Notes under the pieces: model-generated
Databases searched by the model: none
Seen by the model: only the letters and a program-made list of their open reading frames with translations
Told to the model about the DNA's origin: nothing
Assembly (NCBI GenBank): GCA_026400305.1
Contig: JAPLPI010000346.1
Location: forward strand, 1 to 7,315
Direction: 5' to 3'
DNA length: 7,315 bases
Origin: Alphaproteobacteria bacterium
GTDB taxonomy: Bacteria; Pseudomonadota; Alphaproteobacteria; Micropepsales; Micropepsaceae
Program-made: the position numbers and the translations under genes
In this document: positions 1 through 5,412 of the stretch, one piece after another
How positions within the stretch are numbered: the first letter of the stretch is position 1
Layout: every line of letters starts with the position of its first letter

Positions 1-740
1 GGATCATGGCCCAGCGGCAACGGTACTTCCAGACTGGCGACGCAATCCCTAGGCATCGCCGCCAGCAGGTCCTCCAGCGCCAGCGCGCCTTCGCCCGGCG
101 GCAAGCGGCGGGTGCGCGCTTCCGCGATCCACGCCTCGCGGCCCACCGGCGCGGCGGCGGGCGCATCGCACAGCTGCACATAGTCCAGGACGGACAGGGC
201 AGCGCGGATGCCGCCCGCATCATCACCCGCCCGCGCCCAGTGCAATGCGTCCACCAGCACGCGCAGATTGGGTTGCGAAGCTATGGCCACCGCCGCCTGC
301 GCGGCCTTCAGCGATTTGACGCCGGAGAACACCATATATTCCAGGTCCAATGTCAGGCCGAACGGCGTGGCGCGTTGCGCCAGTTCGGCCAGCAGAGCGG
401 ATGCGCGCGCATGATCGCCAGTGTCGCAAACCAGCTTCATCCGCTGTGTGCCCAGATGGGCCGCCGCTTCCATCAGGGGCAGATAGTCCTGTGGGTTGGT
501 ATTGTCCTTGAGCCGGATGATCTCTACGTCCCACACCTTCTGGCCCGTATCGCGCAACAGCGGCGCCAGGTCTTTGGCAAGCCGCTTCAAGTCGCTGCTG
601 CTGTAGACGGGATCGGTTGGGGTGGCGGGCGCCAACCGCAGATCCACCATGTCGTAGCCCGCCTTGGCGGCGATACGGATCAAATCCGCAGGCGGGGTGT
701 CGATCAGGCTGAGATGGGCGATGGAAAACAGGCGGCTCAT
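1..740 (-). CDS. Sugar phosphate isomerase/epimerase, xylose isomerase-like TIM barrel (3' end outside window)
   Basis: Reading down from the ATG at 740-738, 246 codons stay open to the window edge, so the C-terminus is missing. The protein looks like an AP endonuclease 2/xylose isomerase-like TIM barrel (PF01261 type), a cytoplasmic metal-dependent family that isomerises, epimerises or dehydrates sugars and inositols. There is no signal peptide. Candidate metal or active-site residues sit at strand ends: E73 in DVEII, E134 in DLEYM, D164 and H167 in VDALHW, D192 in QLCDA, the PPGEG loop with E217, and E238 in SLEVPL. The family is usually 260-300 aa, so only a few tens of residues should be missing. 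The start overlaps the stop of the upstream cupin gene as ATGA, which implies translational coupling. The substrate cannot be read from sequence. Fold confidence is high; the exact reaction is unknown. Confidence 0.82.
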   Translation of the reverse strand, partial: MSRLFSIAHLSLIDTPPADLIRIAAKAGYDMVDLRLAPATPTDPVYSSSDLKRLAKDLAPLLRDTGQKVWDVEIIRLKDNTNPQDYLPLMEAAAHLGTQRMKLVCDTGDHARASALLAELAQRATPFGLTLDLEYMVFSGVKSLKAAQAAVAIASQPNLRVLVDALHWARAGDDAGGIRAALSVLDYVQLCDAPAAAPVGREAWIAEARTRRLPPGEGALALEDLLAAMPRDCVASLEVPLPLGHD

Positions 741-1108
741 GCGCCGGCGGGCTTCTCGTACCAGATCTCGAATTTCTTATTGGTGATGAACAGCACGGTG
801 ACGTCTTCGGTCTGCGTCGCGCCATGCTCCATCCGCATGCCTTGCGGAAACCACACGAAATTGCCCGGCGCGAAGTTGCCCTTGTGGGTGACCAGGGTGC
901 CTTCCAGCACGAACATGCCATGGGCGCAGGGATGGGTGTGCCAGGCGTTCATGAAGCCGGCTGGATATTTCACCATCCGCACTGTCACGCCGGTGTCTGA
1001 ATCTTCCAGGAAGGCCTTGGCAAACAGCGCCTTGCCCAGCTGGGGCACGAAACGCTCCTCCCACGGCATGGTGGTGGTATCGAAGACCTGCAGTTCGTGG
1101 TCGGACAT
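737..1108 (-). CDS. Small single-domain cupin protein
   Basis: A 123-aa cytoplasmic protein with one cupin beta-barrel. Motif 1 is HTHPCAHGMFVLEG (residues 57-70). H57 and H59 form the usual HxH pair, but the position normally held by Glu is H63, exactly seven residues before G70. Motif 2 is FPQGMRMEH, ending in H95. The predicted metal site is therefore four His rather than three His and one Glu. Such small cupins act as isomerases, dioxygenases, lyases or sensors, and sequence alone does not decide. The start at 1108 is supported by the SD sequence AGGAG (plus-strand 1115-1119) six bases upstream. The stop overlaps the start of the TIM-barrel isomerase by four bases, so the two probably share a pathway. 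It follows the 59-aa gene after a 31-bp gap, likely in one operon. Confidence 0.85.
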   Translation of the reverse strand: MSDHELQVFDTTTMPWEERFVPQLGKALFAKAFLEDSDTGVTVRMVKYPAGFMNAWHTHPCAHGMFVLEGTLVTHKGNFAPGNFVWFPQGMRMEHGATQTEDVTVLFITNKKFEIWYEKPAGA

Positions 1109-1114
1109 GGTGCG

Positions 1115-1119
1115 CTCCT
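1115..1119 (-). promoter_or_regulatory. Ribosome binding site of the small cupin gene
   Basis: On the minus strand this reads AGGAG, six bases before the ATG at 1108. It is the strongest SD in this operon. It fixes the cupin start and, through the ATGA overlap, probably also feeds ribosomes to the isomerase gene, which has no clear SD of its own. Confidence 0.7.
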
Positions 1120-1139
1120 GAGAAGGAAAGTGCCGCCGG

Positions 1140-1319
1140 TCAGGCTTTGGCCCACTTGCCGGTCTTGATGTCGAATTTCACTTTTCCGGTCGTCCGCATC
1201 CGCATCAACAGGTCCTGTAGGGCATCGGTGCTCTTGTTGCTGGGATCGACCCGCTGCTGCAGCGCATAGAGCGCCATGGGCTTGTGTAGCGCGGCCAGGA
1301 CTTCCGCTTCATTGGTCAT
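1140..1319 (-). CDS. 59-aa winged-helix-like hypothetical protein
   Basis: A short ORF running from the ATG at 1319 to a TGA at 1140-1142. The product is basic and has no signal peptide or membrane segment. It opens with a likely helix (EAEVLAALHKPMALYALQQR, residues 4-23), then a second helix around DALQDLLMRMRTTG (32-45), then a beta-hairpin-like tail GKVKFDIKTGKWAKA (45-59). That order resembles a compact winged helix-turn-helix, with the tail as the wing. I infer a nucleic-acid-binding or regulatory role from this shape only; no family motif is decisive. The SD is weak (a GAAAGCAG-like stretch). The gene starts only 23 bp after the CCA end of the upstream tRNA-Gly and is followed by the cupin gene after 31 bp. 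Its regular amino-acid composition and tight fit in the operon favour a real gene. Confidence 0.6.
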   Translation of the reverse strand: MTNEAEVLAALHKPMALYALQQRVDPSNKSTDALQDLLMRMRTTGKVKFDIKTGKWAKA

Positions 1320-1342
1320 GGTCTGCTGCTTTCAAATGGCAC

Positions 1343-1416
1343 TGGAGCGGGTGATGGGAATCGAACCCACGTATGCAGCTTGGGAAGCTGCCGTTCTACC
1401 ATTGAACTACACCCGC
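1343..1416 (-). tRNA. tRNA-Gly (anticodon CCC)
   Basis: The minus strand folds into a full cloverleaf of 74 nt: acceptor GCGGGTG pairing with CACCCGC, a 4-bp D stem GTTC/GAAC around AATGGTA, anticodon stem GCAGC/GCTGC, a 4-nt variable loop, and a T arm GTGGG/CCCAT with loop TTCGATT. The seven-base anticodon loop is TTCCCAA, giving anticodon CCC, which reads GGG glycine codons. The discriminator is U73, as is usual for bacterial tRNA-Gly, and the CCA end is encoded (TCCA, plus-strand 1343-1346). The next gene on this strand begins 23 bp downstream with no terminator visible between, so the tRNA is probably cut from a transcript that also carries mRNA. Confidence 0.96.
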
Positions 1417-1469
1417 ATCCGGACGGCGGTTATATAGTGTCGTTGACGGTCTTGGGAAGCAGTCCGGAT
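1417..1469. repeat. 8-bp inverted repeat flanking the divergent promoter region
   Basis: ATCCGGAC (1417-1424) and GTCCGGAT (1462-1469) are exact reverse complements 37 bp apart, centred near 1443. They bracket both candidate promoters between the tRNA operon and the bicupin gene. They could be operator half-sites or coincidence. A separate 8-bp palindrome, GTCTAGAC, lies at 1493-1500. Confidence 0.4.
1431..1459 (-). promoter_or_regulatory. Possible promoter for the tRNA-Gly operon
   Basis: The minus strand has TATATA (plus 1431-1436) placed 14 bp before the tRNA 5' end, which suits a -10 box giving a short leader. Seventeen bases further upstream the -35 position reads CTTCCC, a poor match to TTGACA. 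The -10 is plausible and the -35 is weak. Confidence 0.3.
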
Positions 1470-1472
1470 AGC
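1443..1472 (+). promoter_or_regulatory. Possible promoter for the exported bicupin gene
   Basis: TTGACG (1443-1448) matches the -35 consensus at five of six positions. Eighteen bases later GATAGC (1467-1472) could serve as a weak -10. Transcription would start near 1480, giving a leader of about 80 nt. It overlaps the minus-strand promoter candidate, so the two would be divergent and close together. Only the -35 is convincing. Confidence 0.3.
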
Positions 1473-1548
1473 TGATTTTGCCCGTCCGAACCGTCTAGAC
1501 TATGCTTGTTGTCGGCTCTTGGCCGCCGTACCGTCATAAAAATATCCT

Positions 1549-1554
1549 GGGAGG
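1549..1554 (+). promoter_or_regulatory. Ribosome binding site of the exported bicupin gene
   Basis: GGGAGG lies five bases before the ATG at 1560. Together with the signal peptide that begins there, it selects 1560 over the upstream in-frame TTG at 1506. Confidence 0.8.
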
Positions 1555-1559
1555 CTTTC

Positions 1560-2534
1560 ATGAAATCATCGGTCTTGGCGGCATTAGCTTTTGCGCTGTT
1601 GGCCGCGCCGGCGCTGGCGCAGGACGCCTCCAAGACGCCGCCCACCAACTGGTGGTCCCAGGCAGCCGGCGAGAGCGGTCCCCAGCGCACCGTGTGGGCG
1701 GCGCAGAAGGACCCCGAAACGTCCTATGGCAAGATCAACCGGCCGATCTGGCACATCGCCGACGTGCTGAAGATGCACAAGGGGCAGGCCCGCTGGGAGC
1801 AGAAGGTGCTGCTGAACCGCGATTTCGACGGCCGCTATGTCCAGATGGCGCCGGGCGACAAGAGCAAGTGCATCTTCTACGCCGACGACCGCGCCTGGGG
1901 CTGGGTCTATAGCGGCCAGCTGAAAGTCACCATCGACGGGCAGGAGTCCAAGGTGTTGCCCAAGGGCTGGGTGTTCAATGTCGCGCCGCGCCTGTCCTAT
2001 TGCCTGGAAACGGTGGGCAGCGAACCGGTGGTGTTCTATCGCACCACCCCGGCCAACCAGGCGCCGTCCTATCCGGAAAGTGAAACGCCCACGCCCATCA
2101 AGGGCTGGAAGTATGTGAAGTCCAAGATCACTTCCACCGGCGGCTATGACAGCTTCAACGTGCCGTTCTTCAATGTCGACGAATATGGCGCCTCCGACCG
2201 TAAGGGCGAACGCTTTCTCTACGACGGTCACACCTCGTCCAACCTGAACATCGGCAACAACATCACGGCGCTGCCGCCCGACACCAGCTGGGGCCATTTC
2301 CACGAGAACATGCAGGAGGTCTGGCTGAACGTGTATGGCCAGGTCTGCGCCCTGATCTCGGGCGAGGGCGTGGTGCGTGGCCAGTATGGCGATCTGCTGA
2401 ACGCCAACGAGGAACGCTGGCACCGCGCCACCAGCTGCCCCAATACCGGCCGCAGCATCCGCATGGCGATCACCCCGCGCAGCAAGGAAGGCCAGGTCCA
2501 CTATTTCCAGACGGACCAGCCGCCCGGAAACTAG
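1560..2534 (+). CDS. Exported two-domain cupin protein
   Basis: A 324-aa protein with a signal peptide (positively charged start MKSS, hydrophobic core to about residue 16, cleavage after PALA at 20), so it is probably periplasmic. It contains two cupin-like halves. The second (about 225-305) has an exact cupin motif 1: H246-x-H248, four residues, E253, six residues, G260. Motif 2 ends in H288. That is a complete 3-His/1-Glu metal site. The first half (about 90-165) keeps the barrel pattern, with MAPGD, YSGQLKVTIDGQ and LPKGWVFNVAP, but has no HxH or ligand Glu and is probably structural. Four Cys (104, 148, 263, 293) could form disulphides after export. The enzymatic activity is not known to me; a metal-dependent oxygenase, lyase or isomerase on a sugar or aromatic compound is possible. 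An exported dehydrogenase gene follows 112 bp downstream on the same strand. Confidence 0.82.
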   Translation: MKSSVLAALAFALLAAPALAQDASKTPPTNWWSQAAGESGPQRTVWAAQKDPETSYGKINRPIWHIADVLKMHKGQARWEQKVLLNRDFDGRYVQMAPGDKSKCIFYADDRAWGWVYSGQLKVTIDGQESKVLPKGWVFNVAPRLSYCLETVGSEPVVFYRTTPANQAPSYPESETPTPIKGWKYVKSKITSTGGYDSFNVPFFNVDEYGASDRKGERFLYDGHTSSNLNIGNNITALPPDTSWGHFHENMQEVWLNVYGQVCALISGEGVVRGQYGDLLNANEERWHRATSCPNTGRSIRMAITPRSKEGQVHYFQTDQPPGN

Positions 2535-2540
2535 GGCAAA

Positions 2541-2578
2541 AACCGGCCAAAACGGGTGGCGGCCGCCGGTTGCCACCC
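2541..2578 (+). other. Overlapping alternative hairpins after the bicupin gene
   Basis: Two stems use the same bases and cannot form together. AACCGGC (2541-2547) pairs with GCCGGTT (2565-2571). GGGTGGC (2554-2560) pairs with GCCACCC (2572-2578). No T-tract follows, so neither is a standard intrinsic terminator. They could protect the 3' end of the bicupin mRNA or modulate read-through; chance is possible in such GC-rich DNA. Confidence 0.35.
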
Positions 2579-2596
2579 CCCGGTTCCGCCTATAAA
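2570..2596 (+). promoter_or_regulatory. Possible promoter for the PQQ sugar dehydrogenase gene
   Basis: TTGCCA (2570-2575) and TATAAA (2591-2596) each match the sigma-70 consensus at five of six positions. The spacer is only 15 bp, shorter than ideal. It would start a transcript near 2603 with a leader of about 44 nt. This suggests that the dehydrogenase can be transcribed independently of the bicupin gene. Confidence 0.4.
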
Positions 2597-2613
2597 ACTA
2601 CGCCCCATATTGG

Positions 2614-2629
2614 GCGCGCATTCGCGCGC
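2614..2629 (+). other. Hairpin just upstream of the dehydrogenase Shine-Dalgarno
   Basis: GCGCGC (2614-2619), loop ATTC, GCGCGC (2624-2629) gives a strong 6-bp all-GC stem that ends three bases before the GGGGAG ribosome binding site. It could stabilise the 5' end of the mRNA or affect ribosome access. Confidence 0.4.
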
Positions 2630-2632
2630 ATA

Positions 2633-2638
2633 GGGGAG
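2633..2638 (+). promoter_or_regulatory. Ribosome binding site of the PQQ sugar dehydrogenase gene
   Basis: GGGGAG lies eight bases before the ATG at 2647, where a signal peptide begins. It fixes this start. Confidence 0.75.
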
Positions 2639-2646
2639 AACGACCA

Positions 2647-3885
2647 ATGAAATTCTCTAAATTCGCTGTGGCTCTGGCGTTGGCTTCGACGGCTGCCACG
2701 GCCCAGCCCAACCTGGGCGAACAAAAGCCGGAAGCGTCTCTTCCCTTCAACATGGCGTCGGTCGCCACCTTCAATTTGCCCTGGCGCCTGGCCTTCCTGC
2801 CGGACGGCCGCATGCTGGTGACCGAAAAGGTCGGTCCCATCTGGCTGGTCACGCCGCAGGGTTTGAAGCGCCCGGTGCTGAACTATCCCGCCTCGCTGTA
2901 TGGCGGCCAGGGCGGCATGCTGGGCATCTATGTCTCGCCCAACTATGCCTCCGATCACAGCGTTTATCTGACCTATTCGGAGCCCGGCACCATCGGTGAA
3001 ATCTCCGGCTCCAGCCTTGCGCTGGCCAAGGCCACCTTGGCCCTGAACGACAGCGCCACGCCGGCGACCGCCGCTCTGGAAAACCTGAAAGTGATCTGGC
3101 GTGACGGTGCGCGCGGCCGTGGCGGCCAGTTCGGCGCCGCAGTCGCTTTTGCTCCTGATGGCAAGTCGCTGTTTCTGACTGTTGGTGATCGCCAGCGCTT
3201 CACGCCGGCGCAGGATCCCAACCAACCTCTGGGCAAGGTCTTGCACCTGACCCTGGATGGCAAGCCGTCATCCGACAATCCCAACTTTGGCAAGACTGGT
3301 GCCCAGAGCGTGGGCATCATTAATCCGCCCACCGATACCGAAGCGGCCAAGACAGCGCCGATCGTCTATACCTACACTTTCCCTGGTAAGAACATGACGC
3401 CATCGGAAGTGTGGACCACAGGCCATCGCACGCCTTATGGCCTTGCTTTCGCGTCCGATGGCAAGCTGTGGGAAATGGAACATGGTCCCAAGGGCGGCGA
3501 CGAACTGAACCTGATTGAAAAGGGCAAGAATTATGGTTGGCCGTTGGCGCGTTTTGCTGCCAACTACAACGGCGTGCCGATCCCCGGCTTCGATGCCCAG
3601 CCTACCATGACCCGTCCCGTGCTCTATTGGAACCCAGTGATCGCGCCGGGCAACATCACTTTCTACAAGGGCGGTGCCTTCCCGCAATGGAACGGCTCGA
3701 TCCTGCTGGGCGGCATGGTCACTCAGACGTTGAATCGCATCGCAGTGGATGGCTCTAGCGCCAAGCCGGCCGAACGCTGGGCCATCGGCCACCGCATCCG
3801 CGATGTCCAGGTTGCGCCGGACGGTACGGTGTGGCTGCTGGAAGACGACGCCAAGGGCGGCTTGTGGCACGTCACGCCGAAATAG
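2647..3885 (+). CDS. Exported PQQ-dependent aldose sugar dehydrogenase (GSDH family, YliI/Asd-like)
   Basis: A 412-aa beta-propeller enzyme of the glucose/sorbosone dehydrogenase family (PF07995 type). The family oxidises aldose sugars in the periplasm with PQQ as cofactor and passes electrons to the respiratory chain. A signal peptide is cut near residue 19 (ATA before QPN). Family blocks appear in order: WRLAFLPDGRMLVTEKVG (46-63), GGQGGMLGIYVSPNY (86-100), GQFGAAVAFAPDG (160-172), TVGDRQRFTPAQDPNQPLGK (178-197), TGHRTPYGLAF (258-268), EHGPKGGDELNLI (278-290), KNYGWPL (294-300) and the late GHRIRDV block (381-387), whose R383 and R385 correspond to PQQ-binding arginines. Oddly, the position of the catalytic His (the HFG motif in YliI) is Q161, and the RN pair is R261-T262. 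This is either a natural subfamily trait or altered chemistry. No cytochrome partner or PQQ synthesis gene lies in view. The downstream gene converges on it. Confidence 0.88.
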   Translation: MKFSKFAVALALASTAATAQPNLGEQKPEASLPFNMASVATFNLPWRLAFLPDGRMLVTEKVGPIWLVTPQGLKRPVLNYPASLYGGQGGMLGIYVSPNYASDHSVYLTYSEPGTIGEISGSSLALAKATLALNDSATPATAALENLKVIWRDGARGRGGQFGAAVAFAPDGKSLFLTVGDRQRFTPAQDPNQPLGKVLHLTLDGKPSSDNPNFGKTGAQSVGIINPPTDTEAAKTAPIVYTYTFPGKNMTPSEVWTTGHRTPYGLAFASDGKLWEMEHGPKGGDELNLIEKGKNYGWPLARFAANYNGVPIPGFDAQPTMTRPVLYWNPVIAPGNITFYKGGAFPQWNGSILLGGMVTQTLNRIAVDGSSAKPAERWAIGHRIRDVQVAPDGTVWLLEDDAKGGLWHVTPK

Positions 3886-3902
3886 GCTGAACAACCTTAA
3901 GC

Positions 3903-3931
3903 AAAACGCCGGGCCCTGTGCCCGGCGGTTT
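3903..3931. terminator. Bidirectional intrinsic terminator between convergent genes
   Basis: CGCCGGGC (3907-3914), loop CCTGT, GCCCGGCG (3920-3927) forms a perfect 8-bp GC-rich stem. AAAA precedes it (3903-3906) and TTT follows it (3929-3931), so each strand has a short T run after the hairpin. It lies 17 bp past the dehydrogenase stop and just beyond the stop of the minus-strand glycosyltransferase gene, so it can serve both. Confidence 0.8.
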
Positions 3932-3935
3932 CATT

Positions 3936-5141
3936 TCAGGGTGCCTTCTTCTGGTAAAGCATGAAACTGCGGTCCTCCAAGATTGAGCGTCCCAGCAGGG
4001 TGCAACTGCCCGGTGGCCAGTCTTTCAGCACGCCGATCATGGCCGAAACATTGGATATACCATTGCCGGTGAAGCGCGCCGCCCGCAGAGCCAGATAAAC
4101 GTCGATCATCGCTTCGCGGCCGGTCTGTGCCGGATCGCCCATAGACAGGTGATGCACGCCCTTGTTGCTATTGGTACGCTGGCAATCGGTGGCGACGATG
4201 CGGTTGCCGAATCTCTCCCGCGCCATGGTCAGGCAGCGCGTGTCGTCGGTCAGCAGCAGGATGCGCTGTTGCGGGTTCACCCCATCCAGCGATGACAGGA
4301 CCTGCTGGTTGACCGCCTGGATATTCTCATCTTCCAGGAACTTGTCCCCGCCGCGCATATGCGCCACCGCGAAAGGCGCGCCTTTCAATTCCTTGTCGAA
4401 GAACGCGTTACAGGCCGCGATGATCTCGGCGCGCGGGCGCAGATACTTGCTCGTGAGATAGTGATAGGCCGCTTCCACCGTCTGGCCGTGCAGGGGATGA
4501 GCGGGCGGCAGCCAGGGCATCACGTTGGGCAGGGCGGCGAAGAAATCGCACACCGCCACGCGCTCCGGCCGGTTCAGGAAATAGACCGGGCCGGCGCGCT
4601 CCTGCCACTTGGCCTGTGTCGTGGTCTTCAGGTTATCGGCGTTCCAGCGCGGCGGGAAGAAATCGGATGGAAGATCCTGCAAGCTTACGTCCGATAAGGG
4701 CTGAAAATAGAGCTGGAATCCATCACCATCGCTGCAGTTGCTGAACAGGCTTTGCGTTCCCCACCAGGTGACGGGAATGCGGCCCGTCGCTTCCGCCAAC
4801 AGCAATGCGCCCAGGACATGCGAGATATCAGACCAGAACCCAAAGCCCCATTCGCGGATCACCAGATAGCAGGGACCTTCAGCGAAGCGCGGCCGCGGCG
4901 CGTCGCGCGCCGCGGCCCGGTTCTGCGCGGTCCGGCTGTTGCCGGGCTCTGCGCCCAGCGCGCGCTGGAAGTAATCTTCTGCGGAATCGAACGCCTTCAC
5001 CTTGGCCGCAATCACGCCCAGCAGGTGGAGCGCGGCGGCGTCATCGGGCGCCTGGTCCAAAATCAGGCGCGCGGCGATTTCGGCGCCGGCGACGTCGTTG
5101 GTTTTCAGGGCGCGAATGGCAAAGGGCAGGAGGTCGACCAT
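3936..5141 (-). CDS. TPR protein with C-terminal fucosyltransferase-like (GT-B) domain
   Basis: A 401-aa protein without a signal peptide or membrane segment, so probably cytoplasmic. Residues 5-75 are helical repeats of TPR type: A-x-x-A-R-L-I-L-x-x-A-P-D-D-A-A-A-L-H (22-40), then LLGVIAAKVKAFDSAEDYFQ (40-59) and RALGAEPGN. Residues 90-400 resemble the O-fucosyltransferase/NodZ/FUT8 superfamily. Supporting motifs are WGFGFWSDISHVLGALLLAE (98-117); HMRGGDK (261-267), the counterpart of the GDP-fucose-binding HxRxGD motif; ILLLTDD (294-300); and a late donor-site block around MIDVYLALRAARFTGNGISN (345-364). The likely role is transfer of fucose or a related sugar to a glycan or protein, with the TPR part binding the acceptor. 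The ATG at 5141 has no usable SD (AGGG directly abuts it), but no better start exists upstream. Donor and acceptor are unknown. It stands alone, convergent with the dehydrogenase and divergent from the cytochrome gene. Confidence 0.78.
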   Translation of the reverse strand: MVDLLPFAIRALKTNDVAGAEIAARLILDQAPDDAAALHLLGVIAAKVKAFDSAEDYFQRALGAEPGNSRTAQNRAAARDAPRPRFAEGPCYLVIREWGFGFWSDISHVLGALLLAEATGRIPVTWWGTQSLFSNCSDGDGFQLYFQPLSDVSLQDLPSDFFPPRWNADNLKTTTQAKWQERAGPVYFLNRPERVAVCDFFAALPNVMPWLPPAHPLHGQTVEAAYHYLTSKYLRPRAEIIAACNAFFDKELKGAPFAVAHMRGGDKFLEDENIQAVNQQVLSSLDGVNPQQRILLLTDDTRCLTMARERFGNRIVATDCQRTNSNKGVHHLSMGDPAQTGREAMIDVYLALRAARFTGNGISNVSAMIGVLKDWPPGSCTLLGRSILEDRSFMLYQKKAP

Positions 5142-5412
5142 CCCTGAACCGGTAATGAAAATGTCGAAATTCGCAAGTTCCTCGGGAGCCTTCGCGACTC
5201 ACTCAGTTTCAGTCGTCATTTGCTGCGTCGCACAAAATATGAAAATGGCGGCGTTCCGGGAAAAATTCCGCCCGTTCCGGTTCCGGCGAATGTCCGGCGC
5301 AGCAATGTTTTACTCCATGGCCAAATTCTGTTTATTTTCGGTGCTCAAGAGGAGGTTCCGCCGCGCGTCACGCGCCGCTGGGCCAGCAACAAACAACACA
5401 GAGTTTTGCCTT
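5142..5412. other. Divergent intergenic region of 271 bp
   Basis: It separates the minus-strand glycosyltransferase from the plus-strand cytochrome gene and should contain promoters for both, but I find no convincing -35/-10 pair on either strand. It is less GC-rich than its neighbours around 5219-5245 and 5305-5350. Contents worth noting: repeated TTCCGG hexamers (5254-5296), an orphan AAGAGGAGG stretch (5347-5355) with no start codon at a usable distance, and a small hairpin GCGCG-TCA-CGCGC (5363-5375). It has no stop in the frame of the downstream gene from at least 5155, with in-frame ATGs at 5155, 5161, 5239, 5245, 5290, 5305 and 5317. Confidence 0.55.

Noticed and set aside
6..1121. Long plus-strand ORF of 371 codons across the isomerase and cupin genes
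   Set aside because: It is antisense to two genes with clear motifs, SD and ATGA overlap, and its composition (Arg/Gln/His-rich) is typical of a GC-rich shadow frame.
1506..1559. Upstream TTG start giving an 18-residue N-terminal extension of the bicupin
   Set aside because: The ATG at 1560 has GGGAGG at ideal spacing and begins a proper signal peptide; the TTG has neither.
1584..2576. Minus-strand ORF of 330 codons opposite the bicupin gene
   Set aside because: The plus strand has the signal peptide, SD and cupin motifs; the minus frame shows no recognisable domain.
4359..5155. Several plus-strand ORFs of 112-131 codons opposite the TPR-glycosyltransferase gene
   Set aside because: They are antisense to a complete 401-codon gene with TPR and glycosyltransferase motifs.
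5254..5296. Clustered TTCCGG repeats considered as a repeat array or operator
   Set aside because: The copies are few, unevenly spaced and short, so they do not support a CRISPR, iteron or defined operator call.
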